64,000 nucleotides of DNA from Skeletonema tropicum (Eukaryota; Bacillariophyta; Thalassiosirophyceae; Thalassiosirales; Thalassiosiraceae), in assembly GCA_037178625.1 (NCBI GenBank), contig CM074128.1, positions 1,612,001 through 1,676,000 on the forward strand, read 5' to 3'. Shown in pieces: positions 1 to 12,999 of the stretch. The notes under the pieces were generated by a model. It was not told the origin of the DNA. It saw only the letters and a program-made list of their open reading frames with translations, and made no database searches. The position numbers and the translations under genes are program-made. Each line of letters begins with the position of its first letter. Position 1 is the stretch's first letter.

Positions 1-3000
1 CCTCTTTTGTCTGCCCAATTCTGTGACATCGCGCTTGGGCCTGCAAATCATTTTGAGGATTCCAATCGCTGTCAAAAATAATCTAAAGAGTGAAATAGAA
101 AGGCATAACAGCTGTGAGAATTGGAAAATATAAAAGACAAAAGGGAAATACACTGAAGGTAACTTACACAAGTGTCAGCTGCAGTGAGATTGATACCAAC
201 GCCCCCTGCACGCGTCGATAACAACATAATGAAAGGCTCTTCTCCACTCTTACTATTCTTGGATTGAAACCTGTCGATAGCCGCTTGCCGCTTTAGACCC
301 GTGATAGAGCCATCAATTCTCTCACACTTGTACTGGCGATGATGTAGGTAGTCCTCAATGATGTCCAACATTATTTTGAACTGGCTGAAAATGAGAATGC
401 GGTGACCTTCTTCTTTCAACCGAGGTAAGAGTTTATCGAGTAAAACGAATTTGCCAGATGTGTTGACCATGAGGTCAGCGATATCAACGTTCGGTTGTTG
501 TTTTTTAATCTCTTCTTCGATGCCGTTCAATAAAAATGGATGGTTGCAGCATTTTCGAAGCTGCATAGCAAGATTATTCAAACTAGGACCATCAATGCCA
601 CCCTTCTTGTTCTTGTGTAGAAATTTGAGGTTCTTCTCATAGAGCGCGCGGTAATATTGCTTCTGGACCACAGTTAGCTCAACCTCAATCAGAGTTTCTT
701 CCTTTGGAGGAACAGACTTTTCAACATCTTCCTTCAGACGGCGTAGGATGTAAGGACGGATATTTGTATGCAACTCATCAATTCCCTCTTTGCTCTTTAT
801 ATCTCCATACTTGTCCATGAACTCGTCAAGATCATCAAAATTCTCGTCGTCAATGAAGTTGAGAAGCGTCCATAATTCTTCCATATTGTTCTGAATAGAT
901 GTTAGAAATGATAATGAAAATAATGTCACTATGGCATCTCGTATTGTACGTAACTTACCTGGAGGGGTGTTCCAGTGAGGAGTAGAGTGTGCTCAAACTT
1001 GAAGTTGCCCTCACGCAAGTTGACCGCCAACTTTGATTTGTGGTTCTTCAGCCGGTGGGCTTCATCAACTACAAGGATCTCCCAATCGATGGCAGCAAGT
1101 TCTCGAAAGTCCTCTGTCACTAACATCTCAGGAGTTGTGATCACTACTTCAACCATCCATGTCTTCTCCCATTTACTGTGCCATCTCTTTGCTACTTTGT
1201 TCAGATACCTCTGACGGAGACCCACGTTGGATGCCTGGACACGATCTTCTGGAAACGCAAATTCGTCCTCACGAGCTCTTTCCCTATCGTTGGCTGAGCC
1301 ATGATATACAATCGTGTTCAGATCCGTCCAGCCAGTAAATTCTCGGTACCAATGAGGAATGGTAGACAGAGGCGCAATGATTAGAAATGGACCACGGGTA
1401 TGAAGTTGCTCTGAAATTTGATTCACATAGGTTGCTGTTTGGATAGTTTTTCTGTTGGATCGTCGTAGCAAATTAGCAGAGCGAGTACGAAAGTAAACAA
1501 TAGAAATAGCTTTGTGACTGACTCACCCAAGACCCATTTCATCTGCCAAGATCGAACTTCTTTCATTAATATGATTCGCCACCAACCACGAAACACCCTC
1601 AGCCTGATAATCTCGAAGCTGCCCTCCATTCTTGAATACATGATCTTCCAATTCTTTCTGGTACGTTTTTACTCCCTCTTCTTTCTTCTCCTCACTCGTT
1701 TTGTAATCTTCACCAAAAATTTTGTACAATACCCTCTTCTCTCTTTCAGCATTCTTTTCAAGTTTCTTCATCTCATTCTTTGTAGGCTTGACACTTCTAC
1801 GTTCAAAAGCTGCAAGTTCATCGAGGTACTGGACATCGTTGAGGATCAAATCGCGCTCGAATTCAAAACTGCTTTCGGAGTATGTTTTGTGCACCCATTT
1901 CACGTGGAACTGCCTTCCTGTTCCTTCCTCAAAGTCTGGGTGATTGACATCTAAGATAATATTGTACTTTTCAACTGGATCTTCAGAATCGACTTCGTCA
2001 AACTCGTCATCAACGATTTCCATGATTCTCTCTATGGTAATCCATGAAGGATCAAAGTAGTCCTGCATTTCAATAACAGAGTATGTAAGAAGTACAAGAG
2101 TGAGCCTCTGGCATGAAATAGAACGTGCTGCTGCCACAATTTTGCAAGAATCACAATACTTACACCATCCAATCTTTCATCAGCATCATATAATAGACCA
2201 TTCTGAGCTTTGCGGAAGAATGTACTCATTTTAGTCTTGGCCTGTTCACAAAACTCAACCAAATCCCTCTCAGTCTCCCATGAGCAATGAAGAAAGCTCA
2301 ACCCCTCCCACTTGACAAGGTACCGCTCCTCCACCTTACTAGGATCACGATCCGTCTTCTCTTGAATCCATCGACTACCATTGGTAATTTCTGTAGTATT
2401 CATCGTGGCACATTTCTTCTCCCACTCCGCCAACGTCAGAGATTGTGCCGCAATGATCTTATTGAATTTCATCTCTTCACCCTCCTCCTCTTCTTCATCA
2501 TCCCCATCATCATCGTCAATTTCAGATTCACCCTCCTCGGAAGATTCGGACTCGGCATATTCGAGCTTCTTGGTCATGCGACGCTTGGAATGCCTCTTGG
2601 CGGGGGATTTTACGGTAGCTTTGGAAGACTTCTTCTTCTTCTTTTTGGGTTCATCTTCGTCCTCGTCATCATCATCATCATCAAATTCATCCTCACTTTC
2701 AGCCGCCGATGCCTCCAACGAAGATCGCTTCTTCTGCTTAGCCGCCCTACTACTCCTACTACTCTTCTTGGCAGCCTGCACAGGCGAATAATTATTCTGC
2801 ACGTCATTCTTCTTTAGTAAATCCGCAATGGAATTACTTGGATCTTTCATACCACCGCGAAATGCCGTGGAGCGTGATGACTTTCTCCTTACTGGAGCCT
2901 CTTCCTCTTCGGATTCTTCTTCTGCGCTAGAGGCGTTTTCTTGTTCACTGTCATTTTCATTGTTGTTGTTGGTGTTGGTGTTGGTGTTGTCATCATCATC

Positions 3001-3233
3001 GGCACTGTCTTTGCCTTTATTTTTGAATTGTTGACGAGAAGATCGTGTGCTCCTTCTTCCTGAGCTGTATCCTTCGTCGTCGACATTGTCCTGCGAAATA
3101 TTATGTTTAGAGTGGAGAACAATGCATTCAGCTTGCGATGTGAAATTTAACATACGACGTGAACCGTGTGTCATCATCATCATCATTGACAACTTACCGC
3201 GGCGGCAGCAATGCGGCGACTTGATCTGACCAT
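1..3233 (-). CDS. CHD1-like chromatin remodelling ATPase (double chromodomain, SNF2 helicase), 3' end cut by window
   Basis: ATP-dependent nucleosome remodeller expected in the nucleus. I read six exons on the minus strand: 3233-3198, 3090-2164, 2062-1527, 1451-959, 890-168 and 82-1, with GT-AG introns of 107, 101, 75, 68 and 85 bp; the reading continues beyond base 1. About 932 residues are visible. A short basic start (MVRSSRRIAAAA) leads into an acidic/basic low-complexity region, then two chromodomains (about 260-310 and 325-420). The SNF2 motifs follow: DEMGLGKT (restored across intron 3), DEAH, LLLTGTPLQNN (across intron 4), ILIFSQF and STRAGGVGINL, then the start of motif VI (QARCHRIGQT). 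The start was chosen because a longer reading through 3294 is only open through intron 1. No PHD finger is visible, which favours CHD1/2 over CHD3/4. The DNA-binding C-terminus lies outside the window. Confidence 0.93.
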
Positions 3234-3748
3234 TGTTCTTCGATCTGCCTATTATTACAAGTACTACTTCTTCCTTTAAAGCAGAGGCCGTCATTTACAG
3301 ATCAACTCTCAAGGGTAACGACCTGTCAACTCAAATGAAATGATGTTGTTGTTCACCAGGTTCAAGTGAAAGTGCCAAATGCCAAGCTGAATAATTTTGG
3401 CTCGGTTCATGAGAGAATTTAGCACATGCGTTTCTCAAAGGGGTAAATAAATTTTTGTCTGTCATCGTTGTAAGCCGTTTCATTGCTCTCTTATAAAAAT
3501 GCAATGGACAGATAAAAATATGATTAATTTACCGTGTTACAGCTACTCCTACCGCAAGCAACAAGCAACTGACGCTCAAATGAGAAAGCCATCAGTACTT
3601 TTCATGAAGAGCCAAGAATCTCGCCTTTGCGTGCGGGTAAAGTTACCATTGAACTATATCTCTTAGGTCACTGTATCGTATCTATCCAGATATGCCAAAG
3701 ATTCCAAGCCAATCTACATGCTGCTTCCTGAGATTCCAGAGACCTCTG
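3234..3748. other. intergenic, no gene seen
   Basis: 515 bp between two minus-strand genes. It should hold the promoter of the CHD-like gene and the 3' UTR side of neither neighbour in recognisable form. No RNA gene, repeat or conserved motif was recognised. Confidence 0.6.
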
Positions 3749-5413
3749 CTAAGCTATCTCTTCATTTGCATTTGAAGTACTTCCTCTACATCCCATTTCC
3801 TTTGCCAAGTTAATAGCTCGAACTACAGCACAAACTGCAAGAACATTCCAATCTGGGTTGCCTCCCTCTTTCTTTTGTGGTGTTGTCGCCAAAAATGGCT
3901 CAAGGGCACCTCCACTGGAAGTACCGTTGGCGCAGTCTAATACATTGTGTTCCACTCTTCTCTTGGCAAAGAAATGGAATGCTATTATTTCTGAATGATT
4001 CCCAGCAGTCGTTTCTCCGACTTGATGGTACGGCGTTTCAAACGAATAGCGAGCACAGTAATGAAAAAATGGAGGTGGTGTAAGAGGAGGCAAAAAACAG
4101 GAGGATGCTCCTCCCATTGTCGCTTCTTGTCCAGTGGGATTTGTTTCGATCAGTTTCGCGTATGTGGATGCCGATTCCTGTAATGCAACCTTGGTTGCAC
4201 CCTCAACCTTGGGATTTCCAGTCATGCACCCTGTGAACAAGCCTTTCACAAGATTGTGCTTTAGATTCAAATCCGCAGCTGCCATGACATAGGCAAACAT
4301 CTCCGCGTACAAGAGAGGATATTGATCGTATGTTGGAGGGACCAAGCTTTTCCAGCGTGAAGATAAGGGAAGCACATCCTGTATATGGATTGCATATGGA
4401 GCCCCGACGTTGTAATGTTTGTGTACATCTGAGCTCGTGAGATTCTGGAAGGGACACGTTTGATGTCCTTCAAGTGGCGAACGCTGACAAATTTGTTCCA
4501 AGTCAAAGTCCAAGAACTGAGCACCAAGCCCATACTTTGCAGCAGCAGGTCTTCCAGGGACCACTTGCACTCCATCAGGAAAGTCAAATTGAGTCAAGAA
4601 CAAAAAGTCTGGATCATTGAGTACGATTGTCTCATCACGTCGACTGTCGTGCTCCAGAAAGTTAACTATCCAGTGATGCAACCCATTCGGTTTGTTGTTG
4701 AATTTGTATTTATTGCCATAACTTCCAGTTAGTTGCTTCCCTTGCTTATTGGTAAATACTCTCTTCTTCTTTCCATCGGCAAATGGACCATCGAATGCAC
4801 GCATATCCGAATAATCTGGTGTGAAATGAACATGAGGATGTAACTCATTGCAATCGTGATGCGAGCGTGCAGTTTCATTTGTATGTGAAACTGTGAAATG
4901 AGGGAAATGCCGCTCTACCTCGGCTAATAATAAGGTAGGCGTCAATATATCCGAGTTGGCTCCACCCTTGCCTTTGCCCTTGTGAGCAAATCCTTCCTCT
5001 AAACAACCAGATACAATCCATGTAAATCTGCCACATTGCTGTACATTTTGTGCCGAGTGTAACTGAGTCAATGTCTCCCACCTTTGATAGGATGTACAGT
5101 CTGAGCTGACTATGAAATGAAAGGCGCTTTTCGAATTGCCCGTTGCACCGATTGGGATTGGTTTATCGTCCACGACTTGTTGCTGTTTGGTTGGAGAGAT
5201 CGGCGGTTGTGCTCTTTGTTTCTTCTGCAACACTGTCACATTCACAGTTATCAAAAGGGTGATACAGAAAATAGCAGTGGATAGTAGAACTGTTTTGGCG
5301 CTTATGCGCAGCTTCTTTTGCTGCTTCCTACTGTTGATAGTCGTCATTTCGAATGGTATATCATCACAATGACACTCTAGAGATAGAGATGATGATATCA
5401 TGGCCGTTGCCAT
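3749..5413 (-). CDS. type II membrane protein, HPAT/peptidyl-serine galactosyltransferase-like glycosyltransferase
   Basis: Single exon, 554 residues, ATG at 5413. A short cytosolic tail is followed by one membrane anchor (about residues 41-62) and a long luminal domain, the topology of Golgi glycosyltransferases. The luminal part begins with FHFIVSSDCTSYQRW, then RFTWIVSGC, HVHFTPDYSD, NNKPNGLHHWI and a LNDPDFLFL motif. This order resembles the plant and algal family of hydroxyproline O-arabinosyltransferases and peptidyl-serine alpha-galactosyltransferases, where a YNKPAG-HWL segment precedes an acidic D-D nucleotide-sugar site. Here that site reads NDPDF. Several N-glycosylation sequons (NET, NLT, NHS, NGT) fit a luminal location. 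The acceptor is unknown. It is divergent from the copper ATPase at 5862. Confidence 0.65.
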   Translation of the reverse strand: MATAMISSSLSLECHCDDIPFEMTTINSRKQQKKLRISAKTVLLSTAIFCITLLITVNVTVLQKKQRAQPPISPTKQQQVVDDKPIPIGATGNSKSAFHFIVSSDCTSYQRWETLTQLHSAQNVQQCGRFTWIVSGCLEEGFAHKGKGKGGANSDILTPTLLLAEVERHFPHFTVSHTNETARSHHDCNELHPHVHFTPDYSDMRAFDGPFADGKKKRVFTNKQGKQLTGSYGNKYKFNNKPNGLHHWIVNFLEHDSRRDETIVLNDPDFLFLTQFDFPDGVQVVPGRPAAAKYGLGAQFLDFDLEQICQRSPLEGHQTCPFQNLTSSDVHKHYNVGAPYAIHIQDVLPLSSRWKSLVPPTYDQYPLLYAEMFAYVMAAADLNLKHNLVKGLFTGCMTGNPKVEGATKVALQESASTYAKLIETNPTGQEATMGGASSCFLPPLTPPPFFHYCARYSFETPYHQVGETTAGNHSEIIAFHFFAKRRVEHNVLDCANGTSSGGALEPFLATTPQKKEGGNPDWNVLAVCAVVRAINLAKEMGCRGSTSNANEEIA

Positions 5414-5861
5414 TGTTGTGTCTGCTGTTTATTAGTGCGCTGTAAATGCAAAATTGAATTAGATTTTTATCTTTACAATTCGTGACTCGATTTAAACAAA
5501 TTATTTACAGGTCGAAGTTGGGCTATCGAGTCACGAGTACAAAATAATGTAGGATATTTATATTTACGCATAACTATATCACTGTCCTTCGCAGTTTGCA
5601 GTTTGCCGTTTGTGTGTGGGGCATATTAGGTTATTTCTGTGGGCTTCATGCAGTTTGCAGTTGATACTGGCGTTGGTGATGTATCTGTGGATATGTATGC
5701 CTGTTCATAACAGCTGATCTATGCACACTAATCCTGAGCAATATACAACTCGGCCAAGGAGCAGCATCTTCGTTGACCTCAGTATCTTTTGTATCCAATT
5801 CAACACGACGTACTTAGTCAATTGGAGTTGGGAAAGAATCTAAACACATCGGTCAATCATC
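5414..5861. promoter_or_regulatory. divergent promoter region between glycosyltransferase-like and copper ATPase genes
   Basis: 448 bp separating two divergent starts, so both promoters must lie here. Near 5590-5665 the motif GCAGTTTGCAGTTTG recurs in variants (GCAGTTTGCAGTTG). No TATA box or copper-responsive element could be identified with confidence. Confidence 0.4.
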
Positions 5862-8800
5862 ATGGCAACAGCAGCGGCTACAATATCCGAGGGTGTGCTC
5901 TCCATAGGGGGCATGTCATGCTCCTCTTGCTCATCCTCCGTCGAAACTGCCGCTCAGGCTCTTGCCGGTGTGCTCAGTGCATCAGTCGACCTCATCAGCG
6001 AAATTATGACCGTGCGGTTCAATTCAACGAGGTGCTCCATAGAATCGATTGCTGAAGCGATTGAAGATATTGGCTTTGAAGCCTCGGTGATTTCTGTGAG
6101 AGAAGTGAATAATGATACGAGGAATAATGGAGGTAGTGAGTCTACCAAAATCAATGGGAAGGAATCTAATGGGTATTCTACCTTTGAAGATGCAACAGCA
6201 ACGTCCTCGAAGGTGGAAGCGGTATTTGCATTGGACGGGCTAACATGTTCATCTTGCGTGAGCACTGTCAACCAGGCGGTTCGATCAATTGGAACAGAAA
6301 AGGGTCTAGATGTAGATTCTGTCAATGTGCGCTTGTTGCCAGATGCGACATTGACAGTTCGATTTGACAGCAGTAAAATGAATGAAGAAGATATCATTGA
6401 TATGATTGAGGCGGTGGGATTTGATGCAGAGTTGAGCTCCAAGGAAGATTTGCAAGTATCTGTGATGGAAAATGGTAAAGGTGGGGGGACTGCTTCCAAA
6501 GCGAAGAAGATGCTTTACATTTCTCTTCATGACAATCAAGAGAGTGGTATGGAGTATTTGCAGAATTGTGATGGTATCCTTGACGTCAGAGTATCTAAAC
6601 GCAACATTTCGGAGAAGACTTCAATTCAAAGAAGTAACAGATGTAGCTGGCTGTCAGATAAACTGTTCAGTAAATCAAACAAGGCTGACCACGTTCCACT
6701 CACATCAAGAAAAGATGAAATTGGCACATTGGAAGTCACATATAGTGACGATATTATTGGCGTTAGGGACATTGTGGATGGTCTCAAAGCGTATGCAAAC
6801 ACAAGCTGTGACGTTTACGACGCCCTAAGCTATCAGATGAAGCAAAAGTCAATTGATTCTCGTCGACAGAGGGAAATAAGGGAGTGGAGGGACCAGTTCT
6901 TCTTTGCAATGTCGTTTGCTCTTCCTGTGTTCCTCATATCGATGGTGTTCCCACGTCTTCCATCGACTTCTATGTTCTTTGAGGAGGTTGTGTTTTGGGG
7001 TATCACAAGGGAAGAGCTGTGGGCATGGGCGTTAGCAACACCTGTACAATTTGGCCCTGGAATGCGGTTCTACAGGGATTCATACCACTCTGTGAAGTCA
7101 GGCAAGCTTGGGATGTCATTCTTGATTGCGATGGGAACAACGGCAGCTTACTTCTATTCCGTGTCTGCTGTTATTTACAATGCTATGATGCGTGATACTG
7201 GCGTTCCCAGGCTAATGCAGTCATTTGATAGCAGTTCAATGTTGATTGCTTTCATTTTGCTTGGCAAGTATCTCGAGGCAAATGCCAAATCTAAGACATC
7301 GCAGGCTGTATCGAAACTGGCCGAAATGGCACCTGAAAATGCAACATTGGTTGGAATCGTATCCAAGACTGGCGAGATTACTAACATGTCAGAAAGAACC
7401 ATTCTCTTGACTTTGCTGCAGCGAGGGGATGTTTTGCTTGTGCGTCCAGGAGAAAAGGTACCAGCTGACGGAACAGTCTTGACGGGAGCTAGTTCTGTCG
7501 ACGAATCTATGCTCACTGGCGAAAGTCTCCCAGTGTCCAAAACAGAAGGAAGCAAAATGATAGGCGGCACAGTTAATATCAATGGTGCAATCCAAATGAA
7601 AGTCGATGAAGTAGGAGAAGACACGGCACTCGCTCAAGTGATCCGACTTGTTGAGACTGCGCAATCATCAAAGGCTGCAATTCAAGAGTTGGCAGATAGA
7701 ATTGCTGCTAAGTTCACTCCCGCTGTCATATCGATTGCAATCACCACGTTCATAGTGTGGGCGATACTGCTGAATTCTGCAATCTTGGAAGGAATCAAAG
7801 AAGAGTGGCCTTATCACGAGATGGGCTTCAACGATTGGACACTGCCACTTCTTTTCTCTATATCAGTATTAGTTATTGCATGTCCTTGTGCTCTCGGTCT
7901 TGCCACTCCGACTGCAGTTATGGTAGGGACTGGTCTTGGCGCTCGCCATGGTATTCTTATTCGTGGTGGGGAGCCGCTGGAGCTGACAAAGGATATTACC
8001 ACTGTCGTCTTTGATAAAACGGGGACTTTGACTCGAGGTGAAATGGAGGTGAAAGATATTCTCATCCTTTCGGAACGCTTGACTTCGAACAACTCTGATG
8101 CTTCACAGCAAGAAGCGCGGAATACTGCGGTGGAGAATATCATGTACTACGCAGCAAGCGCGGAGCGAAGCAGTGAGCACCCTATTGCCAAAGGTACGTT
8201 ATGCTCATGTGAATCATTTTTAACGAAACAGCATAGAACTTTTCTCTGAATCTAATGCGTATTCGTCCCACAGCTATTACCACCAAAGCTACCGAATTGG
8301 GAATGGGAGAAGGTTCGGGTCGCTCCCTCGGCGTGGTTGACAAGTTTGAGGCCGAAATCGGAAAGGGTGTCACGTGCACAGTAGATGGCGTGTTGATTCA
8401 GATAGGGAATCGTCGTTGCATGAAAGCAAACAATATCACTATTTCTCCAGGCACATTTGACGCAATGGAATACTTGGAAGATAGAGGCCAAACGGCTGTT
8501 GCGGTATCAATTAATGGGCGGAGCGAAGCTGTCATCGGTATAATGGATCAAGCAAAAGATGAAGCTGCTCTCACAGTGAATGTTCTACAACATGTTTTTG
8601 GGAAAAACGTTTACATGTTGACAGGTGATAACTATCGCACAGCTCGTGCAGTTGCCTTAGATATTGGTATCCCTACTGCCAACGTCGTTGCTGATGTATT
8701 GCCTGGTGAGAAGATAGAGTTCGTGAAACAGCTTCGTTCGAAAGGGGAGCATGTGGCATTTGTTGGGGATGGGATCAACGACTCACCGGCCCTCGCTGAA

Positions 8801-9442
8801 GCATCAATTGGAATTGCTATCGGGAGTGGTAGTCAAATCGCACACGAAGCTGCTGGAATTGTTCTCATGAATTCCAGGCTCACCGACTTACTAGTCGCGA
8901 TGGATCTCGCAAAGACAATATATTCGCGGATTCAACTGAACTTTTTGTGGGCTTTGGGATATAATACAATTGCAATCCCTGTCGCTGCGGGAGTATTCTA
9001 CCCAATCACGCTCAAGGCTCTCCCTCCCTATGTTGCTGCATTAGCTATGGCATTATCTTCTGTTTCAGTCCTTGCATCATCACTTTCTCTGAATAGATAT
9101 AAGCCCCCAGTCTTCGACAAAATATATGGGCGAAAAATGCGTGGCGGTGAGCTTGGATTGGAAAAGATACGAACAAAGTACAAGGGTAGACGGTTCAGTG
9201 TAGCTGTGCAGTGCGACAGTATGAGAAGAAATGAGCCTTGCACATGTCCTCCCGAGACATGCAACTGTTTCCCTTGTGAAGAACATGGTAATGTCATGCA
9301 AAGCTCTGACGATATCAAAGATAGATTCCCTGGATGCTCTAACGCGTGGGGCAAACCTTGCGAGTGTGCACCAATTTGTCGATGTGCTGGGTGTAGATGT
9401 AAGAACAGTGTGATCGGATCCAAAAGCCAAGGAACCTCTTAA
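5862..9442 (+). CDS. copper-transporting P1B-type ATPase with Cys-rich C-terminal tail
   Basis: Heavy-metal (Cu+) efflux ATPase, expected in Golgi, plastid or plasma membrane. Two exons, 5862-8193 and 8274-9442, joined over an 80-bp GT-AG intron; 1,166 residues. Two N-terminal HMA domains carry GMSCSSC (C20, C23) and GLTCSSC (C129, C132). The ATPase core has TGES (about 551), the CPC metal site in the membrane (IACPCALGL, about 673), DKTGT with the phosphorylated Asp (about 717), SEHP (about 772, adjoining the intron) and GDGINDSPA (about 941). The last ~75 residues hold 13 cysteines, many as C-x-C (CTC, CNC, CEC, CRC, CRC), resembling a metallothionein and not part of the usual ATP7/CopA layout. 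The intron splits the conserved SEHPIAKA segment, so the two ORFs are one gene. Confidence 0.95.
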
Positions 9443-9576
9443 AATATATGTAACAGAAATTTTAAAGTACGTCTGGTGGGCACTCAAGAGGCGACATTAT
9501 CTATGCCAAGTGATAACGAACATGTGCTGCAGTAGCTATTATTTCCCAGATCGCACCCAAGGAACCTCTTAAAATA
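9427..9576. repeat. 20-bp direct repeat flanking ~110 bp, first copy overlapping the ATPase stop codon
   Basis: CCAAGGAACCTCTTAAAATA occurs at 9427-9446, where it includes the ATPase TAA stop, and again exactly at 9557-9576. The spacer has no recognised content. This could be a target-site-like duplication or a small local tandem duplication that decayed between the copies. Confidence 0.7.
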
Positions 9577-9699
9577 AGTACCAGTTTCATAAATGCGCAT
9601 GACTTCAAAAAGTAACAAATGGACACCAAAAAACTAAGGATACTACGCTGCCACACGATGACGGCATGAAGTCATGCCATCACCTCGCTTGAGCACTAG

Positions 9700-10229
9700 C
9701 CGAAAAAATGGCGCAGATGACCTGAGAAATCCGATATGAGTTTGCTGGAAGCAACACAGCCCATGAGCAGCTTCCCATTGTAATGTGTGGGAAAACAAAA
9801 AGAAATATCAAAACTACTCAAAAATATAAAACGCGTAATAAAGACTAAGCAAAATGGCAGATAATCTGAGAGGTCCAATTGGGGCTGGCCCGTAAATACA
9901 AAGTTAATCAGATTAGAAAATCTACGATACTAAGAAAAAACCTGCTTCGGTACACGGTACGGTCTTTTCTCTTGCCGAGTGGCTATCCAGAGGGGCAGCC
10001 CCGCATTACAAAATATCGTTCCTTGCATCGTGAATATGCGCATGACCTGATTCTAGTGGTCCAATATACTTTTGGGAAATGCAGTAGAAGCAAAACTTCA
10101 CTGCTCAGACTGAAAGCATACCGCGTAGGGCGATGATGCGACATCATACTGTAGATGATCTGAGAGGTCAAAATGGGGGTAACCCGAAACACCACATTCC
10201 ACCACAACATAAATATCGTCGTTGTCGTA
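9700..10229. repeat. degenerate outer copies of the 184-bp satellite
   Basis: Three diverged copies can be read by the landmark CTGAGAGGTC...GGC (9718, 9865, 10156) and by GAGCCGCTTCTAGTGGTC (10231). They align to the core unit but with many substitutions and small indels, in contrast to the nearly uniform units to the right. This forms an old, decayed array edge. Confidence 0.75.
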
Positions 10230-12999
10230 AATATGCACATGAGCCGCTTCTAGTGGTCTATTGTGAGTGGCACTGAGAGTAACCTTCCTTATTTAAACTC
10301 ATCAGACGACTAGCGTCCGTAGAAGCGATGTTACAACCTCGTAGCTGATGTGAGAGGTCCAATGTGGGCTGGCCAGCAGCACCGCATCATACCATATCGT
10401 ATCTATCGCCGTCAGTATGGGCATGAGCCGCTTCTAGTGGCCCATTCTAGTCGGCGGTGATACTAGACAAGCTCATTTGTACCGCTCAGACGACTAGCGT
10501 CCGTAGAAGCTACGCTACAACCTCGTAGCTGATGTGAGAGGTCCAATGTGGGCTGGCCAGCAGCACCGCATTCTACCAAATCGTGTCTATCGCCGTCAGT
10601 ATGGGCATGAGCCGCTTCTAGTGGCCCATTCTAGTTGGCGGTTATACTAGACAAGCTCATTTGTACCGCTCAGACGACTAGCGTCCGTAGAAGCGATGCT
10701 ACAACCTCGTAGCTGATGTGAGAGGTCCAGTGTGGGCTGGACAGCAGCACCGCATCATACCATATCGTATCTATCGCCGTCAGTATGGGCATGAGCCGCT
10801 TCTAGTGGCCCATTCTAGTTGGCGGTGATACTAGACAAGCTCATTTGTACCGCTCAGACGACTAGCGTCCGTAGAAGCTACGCTACAACCTCGTAGCTGA
10901 TGTGAGAGGTCCAGTGTGGGCTGGCCGGCAGCACCGCATTCTACCATATCGTATCTATCGCCGTCAGTATGGGCATGAGCCGCTTCTAGTGGCCCATTCT
11001 AGTCGGCGGTGATACTAGACAAGCTCATATGTACCGCTCAGACGACTAGCGTCCGTAGAAGCGATGCTACAACCTCGTAGCTGATGTGAGAGGTCCAGTG
11101 TGAGCTGGCTAGCAGCACCGCATCATACCATATCGTATCTATCGCCGTCAGTATGGGCATGAGCCGCTTCTAGTGGCCCATTCTAGTCGGCGGTGATACT
11201 AGACAAGCTCATTTGTACCGCCCAGACGACTAGCGTCCGTAGAAGCGATGCTACAACCTCGTAGCTGATGTGAGAGGTCCAGTGTGGGCTGGACAGCAGC
11301 ACCGCATTCTACCATATCGTATCTATCGCCGTCAGTATGGGCATGAGCCGCTTCTAGTGGCCCATTCTAGTCGGCGGTGATACTAGAAAAGCTCATTTGT
11401 ACCGCTCAGACGACTAGCGTCCGTAGAAGCGATGCTACAACCTCGTAGCTGATGTGAGAGGTCCAGTGTGGGCTGGCCAGCAGCACCGCATTCTACCAAA
11501 TCGTGTCTATCGCCGTCAGTATGGGCGTGAGCCGCTTCTAGTGGCCCATTCTAGTTGGCGGTGATACTAGACAAGCTCATTTGTACCGCTCAGACGACTA
11601 GCGTCCGTAGAAGCTACGCTACAACCTCGTAGCTGATGTGAGAGGTCCAGTGTGGGCTGGCTAACAGCACCATTATACCAAATCGTGTCTATCGCTGTAA
11701 GTATGGCCCATTCTAGTCGGCGGTGATACTAGACAAGCTCATTTGTACCGCTCAGACGACTAGCGTCCGTAGAAGCGATGCTACAACCTCGTAGCTGATG
11801 TGAGAGGTCCAATGTGGGCTGGCCAGCAGCACCGCATTCTACCAAATCGTGTCTATCGCCGTCAGTATGGGCATGAGCCGCTTCTAGTGGCCCATTCTAG
11901 TCGGCGGTGATACTTGAAAAGCTCATTTGTAACTAGCGTCCGTAGAAGCGATGCTACAACCTCGTAGCTGATGTGAGAGGTCCAGTGTGAGCTGGCTAGC
12001 AGCACCGCATCATACCATATCGTATCTATCGCCGTCAGTATGGGCATGAGCCGCTTCTAGTGGCCCATTCTAGTCGGCGGTGATACTAGACAAGCTCATT
12101 TGTACCGCCCAGACGACTAGCGTCCGTAGAAGCGATGCTACAACCTCGTAGCTGATGTGAGAGGTCCAGTGTGGGCTGGCCAGCAGCACCGCATTCTACC
12201 AAATCGTGTCTATCACCGCCTGTATGGGCATGAGCCGCTTCTAGTGGCCCATTCTAGTCGGCGGTGATACTAGACAAGCTCATTTGTACCGCTCAGACGA
12301 CTAGCGTCCGTAGAAGCGATGCTACAACCTCGTAGCTGATGTGAGAGGTCCAGTGTGGGCTGGACAGCAGCACCGCATCATACCATATCGTATCTATCGC
12401 CGTCAGTATGGGCATGAGCCGCTTCTAGTGGCCCATTCTAGTTGGCGGTGATACTTGACAAGCTCATTCGTACCGCTCAGACGACTAGCGTCCGTAGAAG
12501 CTACGCTACAACCTCGTAGCTGATGTGAGAGGTCCAGTGTGGGCTGGCCGGCAGCACCGCATTCTACCATATCGTATCTATCGCCGTCAGTATGGGCATG
12601 AGCCGCTTCTAGTGGCCCATTCTAGTCGGCGGTGATACTTGACAAGCTCATATGTACCGCTCAGACGACTAGCGTCCGTAGAAGCGATGCTACAACCTCG
12701 TAGCTGATGTGAGAGGTCCAGTGTGAGCTGGCTAGCAGCACCGCATCATACCATATCGTATCTATCGCCGTCAGTATGGGCATGAGCCGCTTCTAGTGGC
12801 CCATTCTAGTCGGCGGTGATACTAGACAAGCTCATTTGTACCGCCCAGACGACTAGCGTCCGTAGAAGCGATGCTACAACCTCGTAGCTGATGTGAGAGG
12901 TCCAGTGTGGGCTGGACAGCAGCACCGCATTCTACCATATCGTATCTATCGCCGTCAGTATGGGCATGAGCCGTTTCTAGTGGCCCATTCTAGTCGGCG

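Noticed and set aside
2287..2817. 176-residue plus-strand ORF opposite the CHD gene
   Set aside because: Antisense of the acidic low-complexity region in CHD exon 2.
11862..12047. 61-65-residue minus-strand ORFs in the satellite (also 16760, 17239, 19432)
   Set aside because: They consist only of satellite sequence and recur because the units recur; no protein features.
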